A stretch of DNA of 64,000 nucleotides from Akkermansiaceae bacterium (GTDB lineage Bacteria; Verrucomicrobiota; Verrucomicrobiia; Verrucomicrobiales; Akkermansiaceae). The DNA lies in contig JAGYIT010000006.1 in NCBI GenBank assembly GCA_018402445.1, positions 355,839 through 419,838 of the forward strand, read 5' to 3'. Under the pieces are notes generated by a model. The model worked only from the letters and a program-made list of their open reading frames with translations. It was not told the DNA's origin and did no database searches. Every line of letters begins with the position of its first letter. The first letter of the stretch is position 1. This document shows positions 8,722 through 20,199 of the stretch, one piece after another. Position numbers and translations under genes: made by a program.

Positions 8722-11007
8722 CTACTCCGGCGTCTCTTCCCAGTTGCGTCCCTGGTTGGCAATGTCGTCGAGGTGCTTCATGTGGCCGAGGCTGCGGGCG
8801 TGGGGGATGTCCGGCGTCCATAGGCGGCGCGGTGGCGCGTTGCCCCAAGCCGGGCGGTTCATGCCGACATAGTGATCGAACACGACCGGCGGCTTTGCCT
8901 GGTGGTCGGAGACCTGCTCGCAACGAATGGGGTCGAGCGCCTGATCGACCCGCAAGATGAAGTGGAAATCGTGCCACCCTTGATCCGAGTGGCGGCGCGA
9001 GAAGGCGGGCGTGAGCGTGCTGTCTCCGGTCCAGGCCATCAGCGGCGAGCGGAGCAGCGAGAATTGCCAAGTGTCGCCATGGAGTCTCGAACTGTAGGCA
9101 TCGGGCGTGTGCAGGCTCAGGCTGTGGTCTCGGGCTTGTACGCTGTCCCAGCCGCAGAACGGCATCTCGTCGGGACCGGGCGCGCGTTTCACGTGACCGC
9201 CGGCCAAACCACTGGTCCACCCGCTTGGGGCGGCGGCGAGTTGAATGGGCATCTGCAGCATCTTGTGGCGCTCGGCGAAGACCACCTGCAGGTGCAGATG
9301 GATCTCCGGTTTTCCGGCATAAACCGTGACGCCGAGACGCACCTTCGAATCCCCGATGACTTGATCGGTGAAAATTCTCGCGCGCAGCGGACCACTGTCC
9401 TCGATCACCCAGTCGAGGTCCTTGAGCCCGGAGGTGATCTCTTCGTTGAAGCCGGTCTGATGGAACACCCAGGTATCGCCGTGCTCCTCCCGCAGGTGGA
9501 GCGAAAGCCCTTCGCGGCCGAACAACTCGCGCCCCTGCCATTTCAGCGAGGCGATTCCCTGCGGCCCGGTTTCCAGCATGAGATCCCCGCTGGTGATGGC
9601 GTTGCGATCCACCACCACGGGAACGTCGGGCAATGGGGTGGGGGATGAGGCGCCATCCAGCAGCTTGAGCACCCGCTGCCCCTGCGCGGGGATTTTCATC
9701 GGCAGCACCGCACGGTGAATCATCGAGCCCGCATTCGGCTCCGAGGTGACGAGTTGGAAGGGCACGGGTTGTCCGTTTTCATCAGCGAACCAGCGGTCGC
9801 GCCAGTCGTCGAAGTCGATGAACGGCTCGCATTCGATGTGGCCGTCGAATCCGTGTGCGGAACCATTGAGGAGCACCAGGCGATGCGCATCCTCGCCGGG
9901 CAGGTCCGTTCGGGCATGCCGGCGGGTGATGCGGACGATCTCCTCCTCACCGACGATGCTCGCACGCCCTTGCATGTGGCGGGTCGAAATATAAGACGAT
10001 GGCACGCTAGTGCCCGCCAGGATGTCGTGGAATTGAGTGAACGCAAAATCCTTCCATGCTCCATTGATGCGCGCGATCGAGGAGGTCTTGGCTTTTTCAT
10101 CCGTGCTGAATGCATGTGCAAGCTCCTCAGCCTGTTCCAGTAAGCGTTCACCCCGATGCTGCACCTGCTTGATTTCATGCATTACGCTGTAGCAGCCAGG
10201 GAAGGTTTTTTGCAGCTCATAGTCCACCACAGGCAAAAACTCGCGGTGTGCTTCTGCTTCGTCATAGAAATCATCGACGGTGCTGAAGCGCAGCTCAACA
10301 TCCTCGAATGCATCCCGGTGTTCGAGTAGCCACTCGATGTTGGCCTTGGTGGGACCGCCGCCATGGTTTCCCAATCCGTAAAACATCATCGTGTGTCTTA
10401 ACTCCGGATTTGCCGCCTTCAAGGTCAGGTCAATCTGTCCGTGAAGTTCGTCGCTCCGCGTCACATAGGCCGGCGCAATGCGGAAACCAATGACCTCCGC
10501 TCCACCTGTACCACGCCATCGGAAAGTCTGGGCGGGCAAGCTTACCTGGCTCTCATTCGGACGATGGAAAACATAGCCGCGGTAGCCTAGCTCGTGTAGT
10601 AGATCTGGAAGGGTGGCCGGGTGGCCAAAGGTGTCAACGTTGTAAGCGACCGTAGGTTTAATGCCAAATCGGTCATTGAAGTAACGCTGACCAAGTTCGA
10701 TCTGCTTGCGCCAACCAGCCGTCGTAGGAAGGTTCGCATCGGGTTGTATCCACTGGCCCCCCGCGATCGACCAACGCCCGGCTTCGACTAACTCGCGAAC
10801 GGCAGCAAAAAGCCCGGGATCAAGATCCTCGACCCACTCGTAAAGCCATGCTTCTCCTCTAGTGTAGCGGAACTCGGAGTATTCGTGACAGCGGTCTACT
10901 GCTGATCTGAACGTAGCAAGCGCTTCGTCGATCCCAGCCTGCCAGTTCCATAGCCAGATGGGATCAAGGTGTGCGTTGGCGATGAGGTGGACGACGTTTT
11001 TGGGCAT
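8722..11007 (-). CDS. Alpha-mannosidase, glycoside hydrolase family 38
   Basis: A 761-residue enzyme with no obvious signal peptide. The GH38 catalytic domain starts at once: AHLDPIWLW with His13 and Asp15 as zinc ligands, IQPDANLPTTAGW with Asp90, and YNVDTFGHP with Asp125, which is the nucleophile in this family (Asp125 also binds zinc). The rest fits the three-helix bundle and the beta-sandwich C-terminal region of GH38. GH38 enzymes release alpha-linked mannose from oligosaccharides. It is divergent from the beta-strand repeat protein at 11434 and sits beside the sulfatase/transporter cluster, so it probably trims imported or periplasmic mannose-containing oligosaccharides. It is slightly short for the family but appears complete. 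Confidence 0.9.
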   Translation of the reverse strand: MPKNVVHLIANAHLDPIWLWNWQAGIDEALATFRSAVDRCHEYSEFRYTRGEAWLYEWVEDLDPGLFAAVRELVEAGRWSIAGGQWIQPDANLPTTAGWRKQIELGQRYFNDRFGIKPTVAYNVDTFGHPATLPDLLHELGYRGYVFHRPNESQVSLPAQTFRWRGTGGAEVIGFRIAPAYVTRSDELHGQIDLTLKAANPELRHTMMFYGLGNHGGGPTKANIEWLLEHRDAFEDVELRFSTVDDFYDEAEAHREFLPVVDYELQKTFPGCYSVMHEIKQVQHRGERLLEQAEELAHAFSTDEKAKTSSIARINGAWKDFAFTQFHDILAGTSVPSSYISTRHMQGRASIVGEEEIVRITRRHARTDLPGEDAHRLVLLNGSAHGFDGHIECEPFIDFDDWRDRWFADENGQPVPFQLVTSEPNAGSMIHRAVLPMKIPAQGQRVLKLLDGASSPTPLPDVPVVVDRNAITSGDLMLETGPQGIASLKWQGRELFGREGLSLHLREEHGDTWVFHQTGFNEEITSGLKDLDWVIEDSGPLRARIFTDQVIGDSKVRLGVTVYAGKPEIHLHLQVVFAERHKMLQMPIQLAAAPSGWTSGLAGGHVKRAPGPDEMPFCGWDSVQARDHSLSLHTPDAYSSRLHGDTWQFSLLRSPLMAWTGDSTLTPAFSRRHSDQGWHDFHFILRVDQALDPIRCEQVSDHQAKPPVVFDHYVGMNRPAWGNAPPRRLWTPDIPHARSLGHMKHLDDIANQGRNWEETPE

Positions 11008-11433
11008 GGAAGGTTGGAGTTGGAAGTGCGATTGTCCGTATCGAAGTGCTCGCTGAGCCGGTCAAACTGTCACGCTTGAATGGCTGAGTAAACGATAAAT
11101 CACAAATATCGTAATTTCGTTGTTTTGGGCGATTGGAGAAGGTGGGTTCAATGCTCCATCACGAGCTTGTTTCGTCTATAAATGAATTTCCTGAAGAAAA
11201 TTCTTGCGCTGCTCAATCGACTGATTAAACGTTCTTTCGCTTTCAACGTTGCGTCACGTTGTAATACTGGCGTCCGCAGTCTGCGCGGTGTTACACTACG
11301 GCTGCAAAAGACAATCGATACGAACAACTGCCAATCCCGGATACGGATTCGGAACCCATTCATCCACAATTTGTTCCCACAAGCCCCTATCTAGCACTGC
11401 TTTCGTTAGCTCGCGACCCAACACCGTTTGCCC
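11008..11433. other. Divergent intergenic region between GH38 and surface protein
   Basis: About 425 bases separate the minus-strand alpha-mannosidase from the plus-strand repeat protein, so promoters for both probably lie here. It is AT-richer than its surroundings. It contains an inverted repeat at 11092-11112 and two AAACGTT/CAACGTTG-like palindromic motifs near 11224-11252. No gene is convincing in it. Confidence 0.45.
11092..11112. promoter_or_regulatory. Inverted repeat upstream of alpha-mannosidase
   Basis: ACGATA and TATCGT arms of 6 bases are separated by 9 bases, about 85 bases upstream of the alpha-mannosidase start. It could be an operator for a dimeric regulator. This is based on symmetry only. 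Confidence 0.25.
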
Positions 11434-14400
11434 ATGAAATCCAGATTCACATCATCGCTGACAGCACTTGCTTCATACGCCATGTTTCTCGTCTTGTCTG
11501 AGAGTCCAACCAAAGCGGCGGCTCTGACATGGGATTTAACGACCGACGACGGTGCAGTTGTCACCGCAGGCAGCGGTGGTTGGAATCTGACCGCAGGGAA
11601 TACGGTCTGGAACGACGGCTTCACGCCGAATGTCATCTGGAGCCAGACCAGCACCACCGATGGCAGCAACACCGCCACCTTTGCCGGGGCGGATGGCACT
11701 CTTAACCAGTATGTGGTCACTCTCGGCACGCAAGTGGCCGCCGAATCTCTCACCTTCAGCTCCAGCGGCTACCAGATCATCGGAAGCACGCTGGCGCTGA
11801 TCGTGTCGCCGACAGCACCCATTTCGAACGGAGCCATTACAGTGGCCGCCGGCAAGACTGCCACCATCAACTCGACTCTTCGCTATGCCCACAACACCGC
11901 CGCAAACGTGAGCGTGGGATCAGGCGGCACACTCAATCTCGGTGGTGGCACCGCGGCAAGCAACAACCCTCAATGGCAACTCAGCGGTGCGGGCACGCTG
12001 AATCTTTCCGCCGGAACCTTCACCAACAACATCGGTAACTTCAATGTCGCCGCGATCAACCTGACCGGCGGAGCCCACGCGATTACTCCTGGCAACAACA
12101 ACGGAGCGAATATCGGCAATGCAGCCGGGCAGAACGTCAGTTACACGGTATCCGGAACGGGTATCTTGACGGTAAACAACAATACGTCCAGCGGCACCGG
12201 AACCGGCCCCAGTTGGCTGCGTCTCGGCAATGGTGATACAGGTGCCAATGAAGCCCAATTGACGGTTCAAGCAGGAGGGGCGGTGAGCATTGGCATAAGC
12301 AAGTATGGGGAACTTCAGATCTCAGGTTCGGCCACTTCCAACGGCAAACTGGATGTGCAAGGTGGCGCCCTCACGATCGGCGCAGGGGTGCCCGCTTCCA
12401 ACAAGATCTACCTATTTAAAAACGGTTCCAGCGCTGATTATGCCGCCGTACTGACACAGTCCGGCGGCACGGTGACGGCCAATGGAATCCAGTTCGGCGG
12501 CGACAACGGCAGCTATGATGCCGCCTCCTCCGCGACACTGGCTCTCAGCAGCGGAAATCTCTTTGTCGGCGCTCAAGGGATGATACTTGGCTCCAGTGCC
12601 AGCAACCTGCCAGTGATCATCCAGCTCCAAGGTGGCACGCTCGGCGCTTCGGCCACTTGGTCGTCCTCCTTGGATATGAAACTCGGCACCGCCACCATCC
12701 GGGCCGCAAACAGTGGCGGTACGGCGCAGAATATTACCCTCGCGGGCGTTCTTTCTGACGATGGCGGAACCGGCTCTCTCATCAAGACCGGTGCCGGCAC
12801 GCTTGCCCTTTCCGGTGCCGGTGATAACACCTTCACCGGCGCAACCACCGTCAGCGCTGGCACACTCGACCTCGGCAAGGTGAATGCCGTGAGCAGTTCC
12901 AGTTCGCTCACCATCGCCAACGGCGCGGGGCTGGCACTCAGCACCAGTTCCAGCACCGTGCCCAACCTCACGGTCGAAGGCACAGGCGCGCTCAGTTTCA
13001 ATGTCGCTGATGGCTACAGCCTCACGGTCAGCGGCACGGACGGCGTGACGAACAACGGCGCGGCCGGGTCGGTCACCATCAACATCACCGGCAGCAGCAC
13101 CCGCCAACGGCACCTATACCCTGATGGGTTACAGCGGCACCCTGCAAGGCAGCGGCTTCAGTGCTTATGCCCTTGGCAGTGTCCCCGCAGGCAAGTCTTA
13201 CGCGCTGAACGATACCGGCAGCGCCGTGCAACTGGTTGTCTCGAGCGCTTTCGCCTGGACCGGTGCGCAGAGCAGCGAGTGGAGCACGGCCATCATCGCC
13301 GATTCTAAAAACTGGAGTCTGGATGGCGGTCCGGCTGATTATGCGGATGGCCTCGCCGTGTTCTTCGACGACACCGCCACCAACAAAACCGTGGAAATCA
13401 CGGGAGCGGATGTGACGCCGCAGTCGGTGGAATTCAGCAGCGGCGCCTACACGCTGCAAGGCACCAGCAAGATTGCCGGTCCTGCACCAGTCACGGTGGC
13501 GGCCGCAGCCACGCTCAAGCTCGGCTCCTCGGATGTGCTGCCGGACGGCGCCGGTACGGGCAATCTTACGGTCGATGGCATCCTCGACCTCAATGGTTTC
13601 TCGGACACCATCAATGCCTTGGGCGGCAATGGCATGGTGGACAACACCGCTGCCGCCGCCACTTCCACCCTGACCGTAGGCGCGGGCGCTGGTGGCAATT
13701 TCGGCGGAACGATCATGAACTCGGTCGGCACCCTAGCTTTGGTCAAGGCTGGCGCCACCGACTTCACCCTGAGTGGAAACAACACCTACAGCGGGGCCAC
13801 CACCGTCAACCAGAACCGCCTTTTCATCACCAGCAGTGCCGCGTTTTCTCCAAACACTGCGGTCACGGTCAACAACGGAGCCTCCTTTGTTCTGAGCGCC
13901 AGCGGCAACCCTGCCTTCAGCCAGAGTGTCACGCTCGCGTCCGGAGCGAATCTGGCGCTGCGTCAAGCCGCTACCCTTAGCAATGTCACCCTGCCGACCT
14001 CCGGAAGCGTCATTTTCAACTTCGACGATGTCGCCACGCAGGCCCTCAGCCTGGCCAGCGATGTCACCCTGAGCGGCAGCTTGGGGGTTCAGATCGGCGG
14101 TGGAGCCGGAACACCGGGTGCTATTACCCTAACGGGAATCCTCAGCGGCAGCGGAAGTTTGTTGAAGGATGGCCCCGGGCAACTGTCTCTCGGAGGCGCG
14201 AACACATTTGACGGTGGCGTGACCCTCAGGAACGGCACTATCAACGCGATCACCAACAACTCCGCACTGGGCACGGGCACGGTCACCTTGGGTGGTGCCG
14301 GCTCTACCGGGGCGACTTTCCTCACCGGCAGGGCGATCGCCAACCCCATCACCATCGACCCTCCCGACAGCGGCTCGGTTGTGATTGGCGCGAACGGCAA

Positions 14401-15349
14401 CGGCTCGGGTTACGGTCTGTCCGGCGGCATCTTCTTGAATGGCGACCTTACCATCCAGACATTCAACAACCCGGCCAATCCGGGGGTCGTGGCCACCGGT
14501 GGCATTACCGGTGGCATCACCGGCACCGGCAATGTGGTTCTCAATAATAACGGTCTGTCCGCCAATGTCTTTAACCTCACGACCACGGCGATCAACCACA
14601 GCGGCAGTCTTACCCTGCAAGGCACCGCCACCGGAAATACCAACATCGGAGCGGTCATCGGCTCGAATGTCACTGGCATTACGCAGAACAGCGCGACATC
14701 CCCCATGATCCTCGGCGGCGCAAACACCTATGCCTGCAACCTCACCATCAACGCAGGCACGGTCCGGATCTCCAACAATTCCAACACCGCAAACGACACC
14801 TCTACCGTGACCATCGCCGCGAGCGGCGCGACCCTGGATCTCACCTATATCGGCACCGACGCCGTGGACAAACTGGTCATTGATACCAACGAGCAGCCAG
14901 CCGGAATATACGGAAAACTGGGTTCGGTTTCACCAATCATCGGCATTTCCCAGATCACCGGTGACGGAACGCTGACCGTGGGCGCAGGCTCGTCCAATTT
15001 CGCTTCATGGGCGAACGATCCATTGAAAGGCAACATCCCCGGCGAACCGGCCAACGGCGACTTCGACAACGACGGCATCCCCAACATCATCGAATACGCC
15101 CTCGGCCTGGATCCACGGGTCTCCAGTCAGCCCGCAGGCACGTTTTCCGGAAATACGATCACCTACACCAAGGGTGCCGATGCGATTGCCAACGGCGACG
15201 TCTCCTGGGTGATTGAAACCTCGGAAACCCTTGTCAGTGGTTCGTGGATCGCTGAGCCCGTGGTTCCGGGTGATACCATCTCCTACACCTTCACACCTGG
15301 TAACCCGGCGAAAAAATTCGCCCGCCTCAAAGTGACACAGATTCCCTGA
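11434..15349 (+). CDS. Autotransporter-associated beta-strand repeat surface protein (one frameshift)
   Basis: Two overlapping frames form one protein of about 1300 residues. The first runs from the ATG at 11434 (signal peptide MKSRFTSSLTALASYAMFLV) and fails after the INITGSST segment near 13100. The same protein continues in the next frame with ANGTYTLMGYSG and runs to 15349. The break sits at a CCC tract, consistent with one extra base. The body is made of glycine/threonine/asparagine-rich repeats of the type LIKTGAGTLALSGAGDNTFTGATTV, diagnostic of autotransporter-associated beta-strand (beta-helix) repeats. The C terminus (DFDNDGIPNIIEYALG, then a beta-rich tail) is common in verrucomicrobial exported proteins. 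No autotransporter beta-barrel is present. Likely a cell-surface adhesin or glycan-binding scaffold. Confidence 0.8.
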
Positions 15350-15359
15350 TTCGTCATCC

Positions 15360-16442
15360 ATGTTGCTGCATCGTCCTAATTCCAAACTGGTCAAGCCGGT
15401 CGCCAATTCACAAGCTCCGCGCATGTCCATTGCCAACGGAGGTGCGAAACTCCGCGATATCGCCGAACTGCTCGGTTGCTCGGTTGCCACGGTGTCCAAC
15501 GCCATCAACGGCCGTGGCCGGATCAGCGTGGAGATGCGGCAGCAGATCCTCGACAAGTGTGCCGAGTTGAATTTTGTCCCGAATTCCGCAGGACGCAGCC
15601 TGCGCCTGCAGCGGACCGATGCCGTCGGGGTGATCTACGCCCCGTCGTTCGCCGAACTGTTCGGCAACGTCTTCTACGCCCGCATCATGGAAGGCTTGTC
15701 GGAAACCTTCGGCGAGGCCGGCCTCGATCTGGTGCTCGGCAATCGCAGGGACGCCGACGGAATGCCCTCAGTAATTCGCCAAGGCAAGGTCGATGCTCTT
15801 GTGGTATTGGCCGGCGTGTTCACCGCAGCCGATTACGAGACGCTGCGTCATTGTCCGGTGCCGCTCTGCATCGTGGATGGTTGTGTCCGTTCGTTCGATG
15901 CTGATTCGTTGACCACTGATGGCTTCGGCGGCGGGCAGCAGGTGGCGGAGCACCTCTATCAATATGGTCATCGCAAGGTCGTGATGATTGCCTACCGCCA
16001 TCCACTCTATAACATCGAGCAGCGCATCGCAGGATTCTTTTCCGGGCTGCGCTCCTGCGGGATCGAAGCCAGCGAGGCGGATTCCCTCATCCGGGTAGAT
16101 AACGACAAGGAGGCAGCCGACGAACTCCTCGCGCGTCTCAACTCCGAGAACCCACCAACCGCGGTCTTCGCGGTGAACGATACGATGGCTCTGAATCTGA
16201 TGGATGCCCTAGAACAGGCCGGTCTGTCCATACCGGACGATGTGTCCATCGTTGGCTTCGACGACGATCCGATGGCCGTCCGCGCCCGACCGCCATTGAC
16301 CACCGTCAGTCTGAAGAAACGCGACATCGGGGCGGTGAGCGCAGGCCTCGTGCTCGACCGCCTCGCGCATCCCGATAAACCCGTCGTCCATCAGGTGCAA
16401 CCGACCCGCTTGGTCGTCAGAGAGTCGGTCGCCCATCGCTAA
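15360..16442 (+). CDS. LacI-family transcriptional regulator
   Basis: A 360-residue regulator. The helix-turn-helix near residues 25-50 reads KLRDIAELLGCSVATVSNAI, the classic LacI signature, followed by the hinge region (NSAGRSLRL). The C-terminal periplasmic-binding-like sugar-sensing domain follows, with the family segments VIYAPSFAELFG, VSIVGFDDDPMA and PPLTTV. An internal ATG at 15423 would remove 21 residues with no known role and is an equally good start. It lies 10 bases after the repeat-protein stop and directly before the sulfatase/transporter operon, so it most likely controls that operon in response to a sugar breakdown product. Confidence 0.92.
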   Translation: MLLHRPNSKLVKPVANSQAPRMSIANGGAKLRDIAELLGCSVATVSNAINGRGRISVEMRQQILDKCAELNFVPNSAGRSLRLQRTDAVGVIYAPSFAELFGNVFYARIMEGLSETFGEAGLDLVLGNRRDADGMPSVIRQGKVDALVVLAGVFTAADYETLRHCPVPLCIVDGCVRSFDADSLTTDGFGGGQQVAEHLYQYGHRKVVMIAYRHPLYNIEQRIAGFFSGLRSCGIEASEADSLIRVDNDKEAADELLARLNSENPPTAVFAVNDTMALNLMDALEQAGLSIPDDVSIVGFDDDPMAVRARPPLTTVSLKKRDIGAVSAGLVLDRLAHPDKPVVHQVQPTRLVVRESVAHR

Positions 16443-16485
16443 CTGCAAAATTCAATCTTAATTACCCAACTGTGCCTTGAAGAGA

Positions 16486-16493
16486 AAACGTTT
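16486..16493. promoter_or_regulatory. Candidate LacI-type operator core
   Basis: The perfect palindrome AAACGTTT lies 13 bases before the probable ATG of the first sulfatase of the operon, downstream of the lacI-type gene. Palindromes with a central CG are typical of LacI-family sites. A related AAACGTT occurs near 11227. Evidence is short and positional. Confidence 0.25.
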
Positions 16494-16506
16494 CACCAGC
16501 CACGGA

Positions 16507-18192
16507 ATGTCATGCATCCCATCTGAATCTAGTAGTTTTTGGCTCGTAAGACTTTGTGGACTGTTGCTGGTGTTTCTGGGACTGGCGCTCTCTTGCAGTG
16601 CGGCCCGCAGACCCAATGTGATACTCATCATCACCGATGACCAGAGCCCGCGCAATCTGCCGACGCCCGAGTATGCAACATTGGTTTCACCGCCGGGTTT
16701 CGGCTTTGGTGGCGACCGGGTGCTCACGCCGCACATCGACCGTTTGGCACGCGAGGGCATGGTGATGAGCAATGCGAATGTATCGTGTCCCGTTTGCTCA
16801 CCCTCCCGCTACACCACCCTGACCGGCCGTTTCGCGACGAGGAGCCAGGGAGAGGTATTCAAGCGCTTGTTTCCCTTCGGCACGATGGCGCGTCCGGAAA
16901 ACAACGTGGAACTCGGCAATGATGAAGCGAACCTGCCACGCCTGCTTCAAGCCGCGGGTTATACGACCGCATGGGTCGGAAAATGCCACATTCTCGATCA
17001 GGAAATCCTCGAAAAACCCAAACTCTGGGGAACCGCTGCCGCACCAGGCTTGAAACGCTATCCACTTGAAAGCGACCCAAGAACCAACCCGAAGACCAAT
17101 CAGGCAATGCGCGACAACCAGCAGTGGTGGCGTTCTCGCATCCGCAAGGAGGGCTTCGACTGGGTTGGCGCTGTTTATCCCGGCAACCTGCTCGAACTTT
17201 TCAATAGGCCGTCCAATGTCCACAACGTCGAATGGACCACCCGCTCGGTGCTCGATTTCCTCAACACGCATTCTCCCGATGGTGAGCAGCCCTTTTTCCT
17301 CTATTACGGCACCACCATACCGCACGGTCCGGATCCATGGGCCAAGTCAAAAACGGGATTCAATAATGGTATCGACTCCGATCCCGGCTATACCGGTGAA
17401 GGCTATCGAACCGATCTTGACTACTCATTTATGCCCTCGCGCTCTTCGATCAAGAAGGAGGTCGCCGCAGCTGGCTTCGATGTGAAACACGCATGGCTAA
17501 CGTGGTTCGACCACTCGATCGGCGCGATCCTGCGCAAACTCGATGAACGCGGTCTCGCGCGTGACACCGTGGTGATCGTTACCTCCGACCACGGCACCTG
17601 GCGATACGGCAAGACGACGCTTTATGAGGGAGGCCTCAAGGTGCCGCTGGTGATGCGCTGGCCGGCCGGGATCCGTCCGGGTTCGAGCTACCCTCATCTG
17701 GTTCTAAACACGGACTACGCCGCCACCCTCCTCGATCTCGCCGGTGCCAAGTTGCCTGAATCCTACAAGCTCGATGGTCTATCTTTGGCCCCTGTGCTGC
17801 GCGGCGAGCAATCCGGCCCCTTGCGTGAGGAAACCTTCCACGAGATCGGCTTCGCACGCGCCGTGAAGACATCGAAGTGGAAATACATCGCCGTGCGCTA
17901 TCCACAAGAAATTCAGCGCCGCATCGATGCTGGCGAAAAGTTCCCAGCCTTTGGTGATGCTCCGCCGAATCCTCTTCCTTATCTGGTAGCCAACAAACAC
18001 CTTGGATATCACAGCTCACGCCACAACCCGAACTATTTCCAGAAGGATCAACTCTACGATCTTGAGAACGATCCTCAGGAAAAAACCAATCTCATCGATC
18101 GCCATCCCGAAGTGGTCGCCGATCTCAAGGCACGCCTCAGAAAGTACCTCATTACTTTTCCGGACAGGCCTTTCGGAGAATTCACCCGCTAA
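16507..18192 (+). CDS. Sulfatase (S1 family)
   Basis: About 561 residues from the ATG at 16507; a TTG at 16477 is possible but gives an odd leader before the hydrophobic signal segment (WLVRLCGLLLVFLGLALSCSA). Metal-binding ITDDQS follows the leader. The formylglycine site is CSPSR with Cys97. The next conserved element reads GKCHI where most relatives here have GKWHL, and SDHGTWRYGKT lies further on. Overall it resembles the fusion sulfatase at the left edge but has no N- or C-terminal extra domains. It is the first gene of the run with the symporter (6-base gap). Known family reaction: hydrolysis of a sulfate ester; the precise substrate is unknown. Confidence 0.9.
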   Translation: MSCIPSESSSFWLVRLCGLLLVFLGLALSCSAARRPNVILIITDDQSPRNLPTPEYATLVSPPGFGFGGDRVLTPHIDRLAREGMVMSNANVSCPVCSPSRYTTLTGRFATRSQGEVFKRLFPFGTMARPENNVELGNDEANLPRLLQAAGYTTAWVGKCHILDQEILEKPKLWGTAAAPGLKRYPLESDPRTNPKTNQAMRDNQQWWRSRIRKEGFDWVGAVYPGNLLELFNRPSNVHNVEWTTRSVLDFLNTHSPDGEQPFFLYYGTTIPHGPDPWAKSKTGFNNGIDSDPGYTGEGYRTDLDYSFMPSRSSIKKEVAAAGFDVKHAWLTWFDHSIGAILRKLDERGLARDTVVIVTSDHGTWRYGKTTLYEGGLKVPLVMRWPAGIRPGSSYPHLVLNTDYAATLLDLAGAKLPESYKLDGLSLAPVLRGEQSGPLREETFHEIGFARAVKTSKWKYIAVRYPQEIQRRIDAGEKFPAFGDAPPNPLPYLVANKHLGYHSSRHNPNYFQKDQLYDLENDPQEKTNLIDRHPEVVADLKARLRKYLITFPDRPFGEFTR

Positions 18193-18198
18193 ACCCAA

Positions 18199-20199
18199 AT
18201 GACACTCACAAGCTACTTCGGAATCATCGACTATGTCTTCATGGGGCTCTATGTCCTCGTCTTGATTTTCCTCGGATTCTATCTCAAGCGCCTCGCTTCA
18301 CGCAGTCTTGATAATTATATCTGCGGTGGAAAAAACATCCCGTGGTGGGCGATGGGAATCTCCGGGATGGCAAGTTTTCTGGATCTCGCCGGGACTGCCG
18401 TGATTGTCTCCTTTCTTTTCCTGATGGGACCCAAGGGCTTGTTCGTCGAGTTTCGCGGCGGTGCGGTGCTGGTGCTGCCCTTCATGATGCTGTGGACCGG
18501 AAAATGGCATCGCCGTTCCGGTTGTCTCACCGGTGCCCAATGGAATATCTACCGCTTCGGCGATTGTTGGGGTGGTCGGGCTTCGCAATTGATGGGCGTG
18601 ATCGCCACGGTCCTCACTACCATCGGCATGCTCGCCTATCTGATCATCGGCGCTGGGATCTTCCTCTCGACCTTCCTGCCATTTTCGCCGGAAGCCTGTT
18701 CGCTGACCTTGCTGGTGATGGCCACGCTCTACACGATGATGTCCGGATTCTATGGCGTGATTTTCACCGATCTCTTCCAAGTCGCCATCATCCTCGTGGC
18801 GGTGATCTATGTCTCCGTTAAGGCCTTCAACGGGGTGAGCGATGCCGGAGAAATCTCGCAGGTCGCTATGAAGGTGACTGGCAGTCCGGACTGGATCAAC
18901 GCCGCGCCACAATGGAATGTCCATGTGCCAGAAGGATACGAGGTTTACAAACACCTGTTCATCTTTGCTTCCTTCTATCTGCTCCGGACTATCGTCGCCG
19001 GACTCGGCACCGGTGCGGACCCGCGCTACTTCGGCGCGAAGAACGACCGCGAGTGCGGCAAACTCTCGATGCTGTGGACTGTCCTGATGACCGTGCGCTG
19101 GCCGATGATGATCGGCATCGCCGTGATGGGGCTCTATCTGGTGAATGACTTGCTGCCGGAGCAAGCAAAGCTCAAGGAGGCGGCCGCGTTGATCCACAAC
19201 GCTCACCCGGAAACCGCCAAGCCTCAATGGGGCACGCTCATTTCCTCGATTGCCAACACACCCGACAAGCAAGACCCCGCGTTGGTTGGCTCATTGAAAT
19301 CCCTGCTCGGCGAGGACAAGTGGGCGGAGAAGTTGAACTTGCTCAGTTATGAAGGAACCGTGAATCCTGAGAAAATACTATCAGCGGTACTGATGATGTC
19401 GGTGGCGGAGGGAATGCGCGGCGTGCTGGTGATTGCATTGATTGCTGCCGCGCTTTCCACCTTTGGCAGTTGGGTAAATTTGGCAACCGGACAGTTTGTG
19501 AATGATTTCTATAAGATATGGGTCCGCCCGCAGGCACAGACTCGCGAGTTGATCTTCGCCAGTTGGGGAACGGTGGCGGGGATTGTGACATGCAGCTTCC
19601 TGTTTTCGCTCACCCTGGACAGCATCAATGACATCTGGGGATGGATGATGATGGGCTTCGGCGCGGGCTTCCTTGTGCCGGCATTCCTGCGTCTCTATTG
19701 GTGGCGTTTCAATGGAACCGCCAGCGCGATCGGCACACTGATCGGCATCACGGCGGCCATCGTCCAGCGCTTGCTCTGGCCTGATCTCAACGAGGTCTGG
19801 CAGTTTGTGTTCGTGCTGACTGTTGGTTTCGTTAGTTCGGTCACCGTGGCGCTGCTCACGGAACCCACCAACCCAAAGGTGCTTCGCAAGATGTATCTGG
19901 AAACCCGCCCCTTTGGCGTGTGGGGACATTTGAAAAACACGCTTTCTCCGGAACAGCGCGCCAAAACCTCCCGCGAACACCGCCAGGACCTCCTCGCGTT
20001 GCCGTTCGCACTGGTATGGCAGACGACCCTTTTCCTCGCACCCATGCTTTTCATTATTCACAATTGGCAGGGCTTTGCAGTTGCGTCCGCAATCTGCATC
20101 GGGTCGTTCGCCGCAATTTGGTTTCTCTGGTTCCGTCACCAACCCAAGGAAAATTTTTATGAGTCATCCCATGAAACGAACAACGACCAAAGTCTTTAA
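18199..20199 (+). CDS. Sodium:solute symporter (SSS/SLC5 family)
   Basis: A 666-residue membrane protein with many hydrophobic segments. It begins with the SSS-type first helix ([20 protein letters not shown]), then the loop with [20 protein letters not shown]. The later [11 protein letters not shown] segment and the polar central loop (about residues 320-395) are consistent with larger SSS members of PVC bacteria. The C-terminal part carries further helices. Family members use the sodium gradient to import sugars or related solutes. It starts 6 bases after the sulfatase stop and overlaps the start of the next gene by 41 bases. It probably imports the sugar released by the enzymes around it. 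Confidence 0.9.
   Translation: MTLTSYFGIIDYVFMGLYVLVLIFLGFYLKRLASRSLDNYICGGKNIPWWAMGISGMASFLDLAGTAVIVSFLFLMGPKGLFVEFRGGAVLVLPFMMLWTGKWHRRSGCLTGAQWNIYRFGDCWGGRASQLMGVIATVLTTIGMLAYLIIGAGIFLSTFLPFSPEACSLTLLVMATLYTMMSGFYGVIFTDLFQVAIILVAVIYVSVKAFNGVSDAGEISQVAMKVTGSPDWINAAPQWNVHVPEGYEVYKHLFIFASFYLLRTIVAGLGTGADPRYFGAKNDRECGKLSMLWTVLMTVRWPMMIGIAVMGLYLVNDLLPEQAKLKEAAALIHNAHPETAKPQWGTLISSIANTPDKQDPALVGSLKSLLGEDKWAEKLNLLSYEGTVNPEKILSAVLMMSVAEGMRGVLVIALIAAALSTFGSWVNLATGQFVNDFYKIWVRPQAQTRELIFASWGTVAGIVTCSFLFSLTLDSINDIWGWMMMGFGAGFLVPAFLRLYWWRFNGTASAIGTLIGITAAIVQRLLWPDLNEVWQFVFVLTVGFVSSVTVALLTEPTNPKVLRKMYLETRPFGVWGHLKNTLSPEQRAKTSREHRQDLLALPFALVWQTTLFLAPMLFIIHNWQGFAVASAICIGSFAAIWFLWFRHQPKENFYESSHETNNDQSL

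Noticed and set aside
18298..19272. Long antisense frame opposite the symporter gene
   Set aside because: It mirrors the codon pattern of the plus-strand gene, has a composition rich in His/Arg/Gly unlike real proteins, and shows no family.
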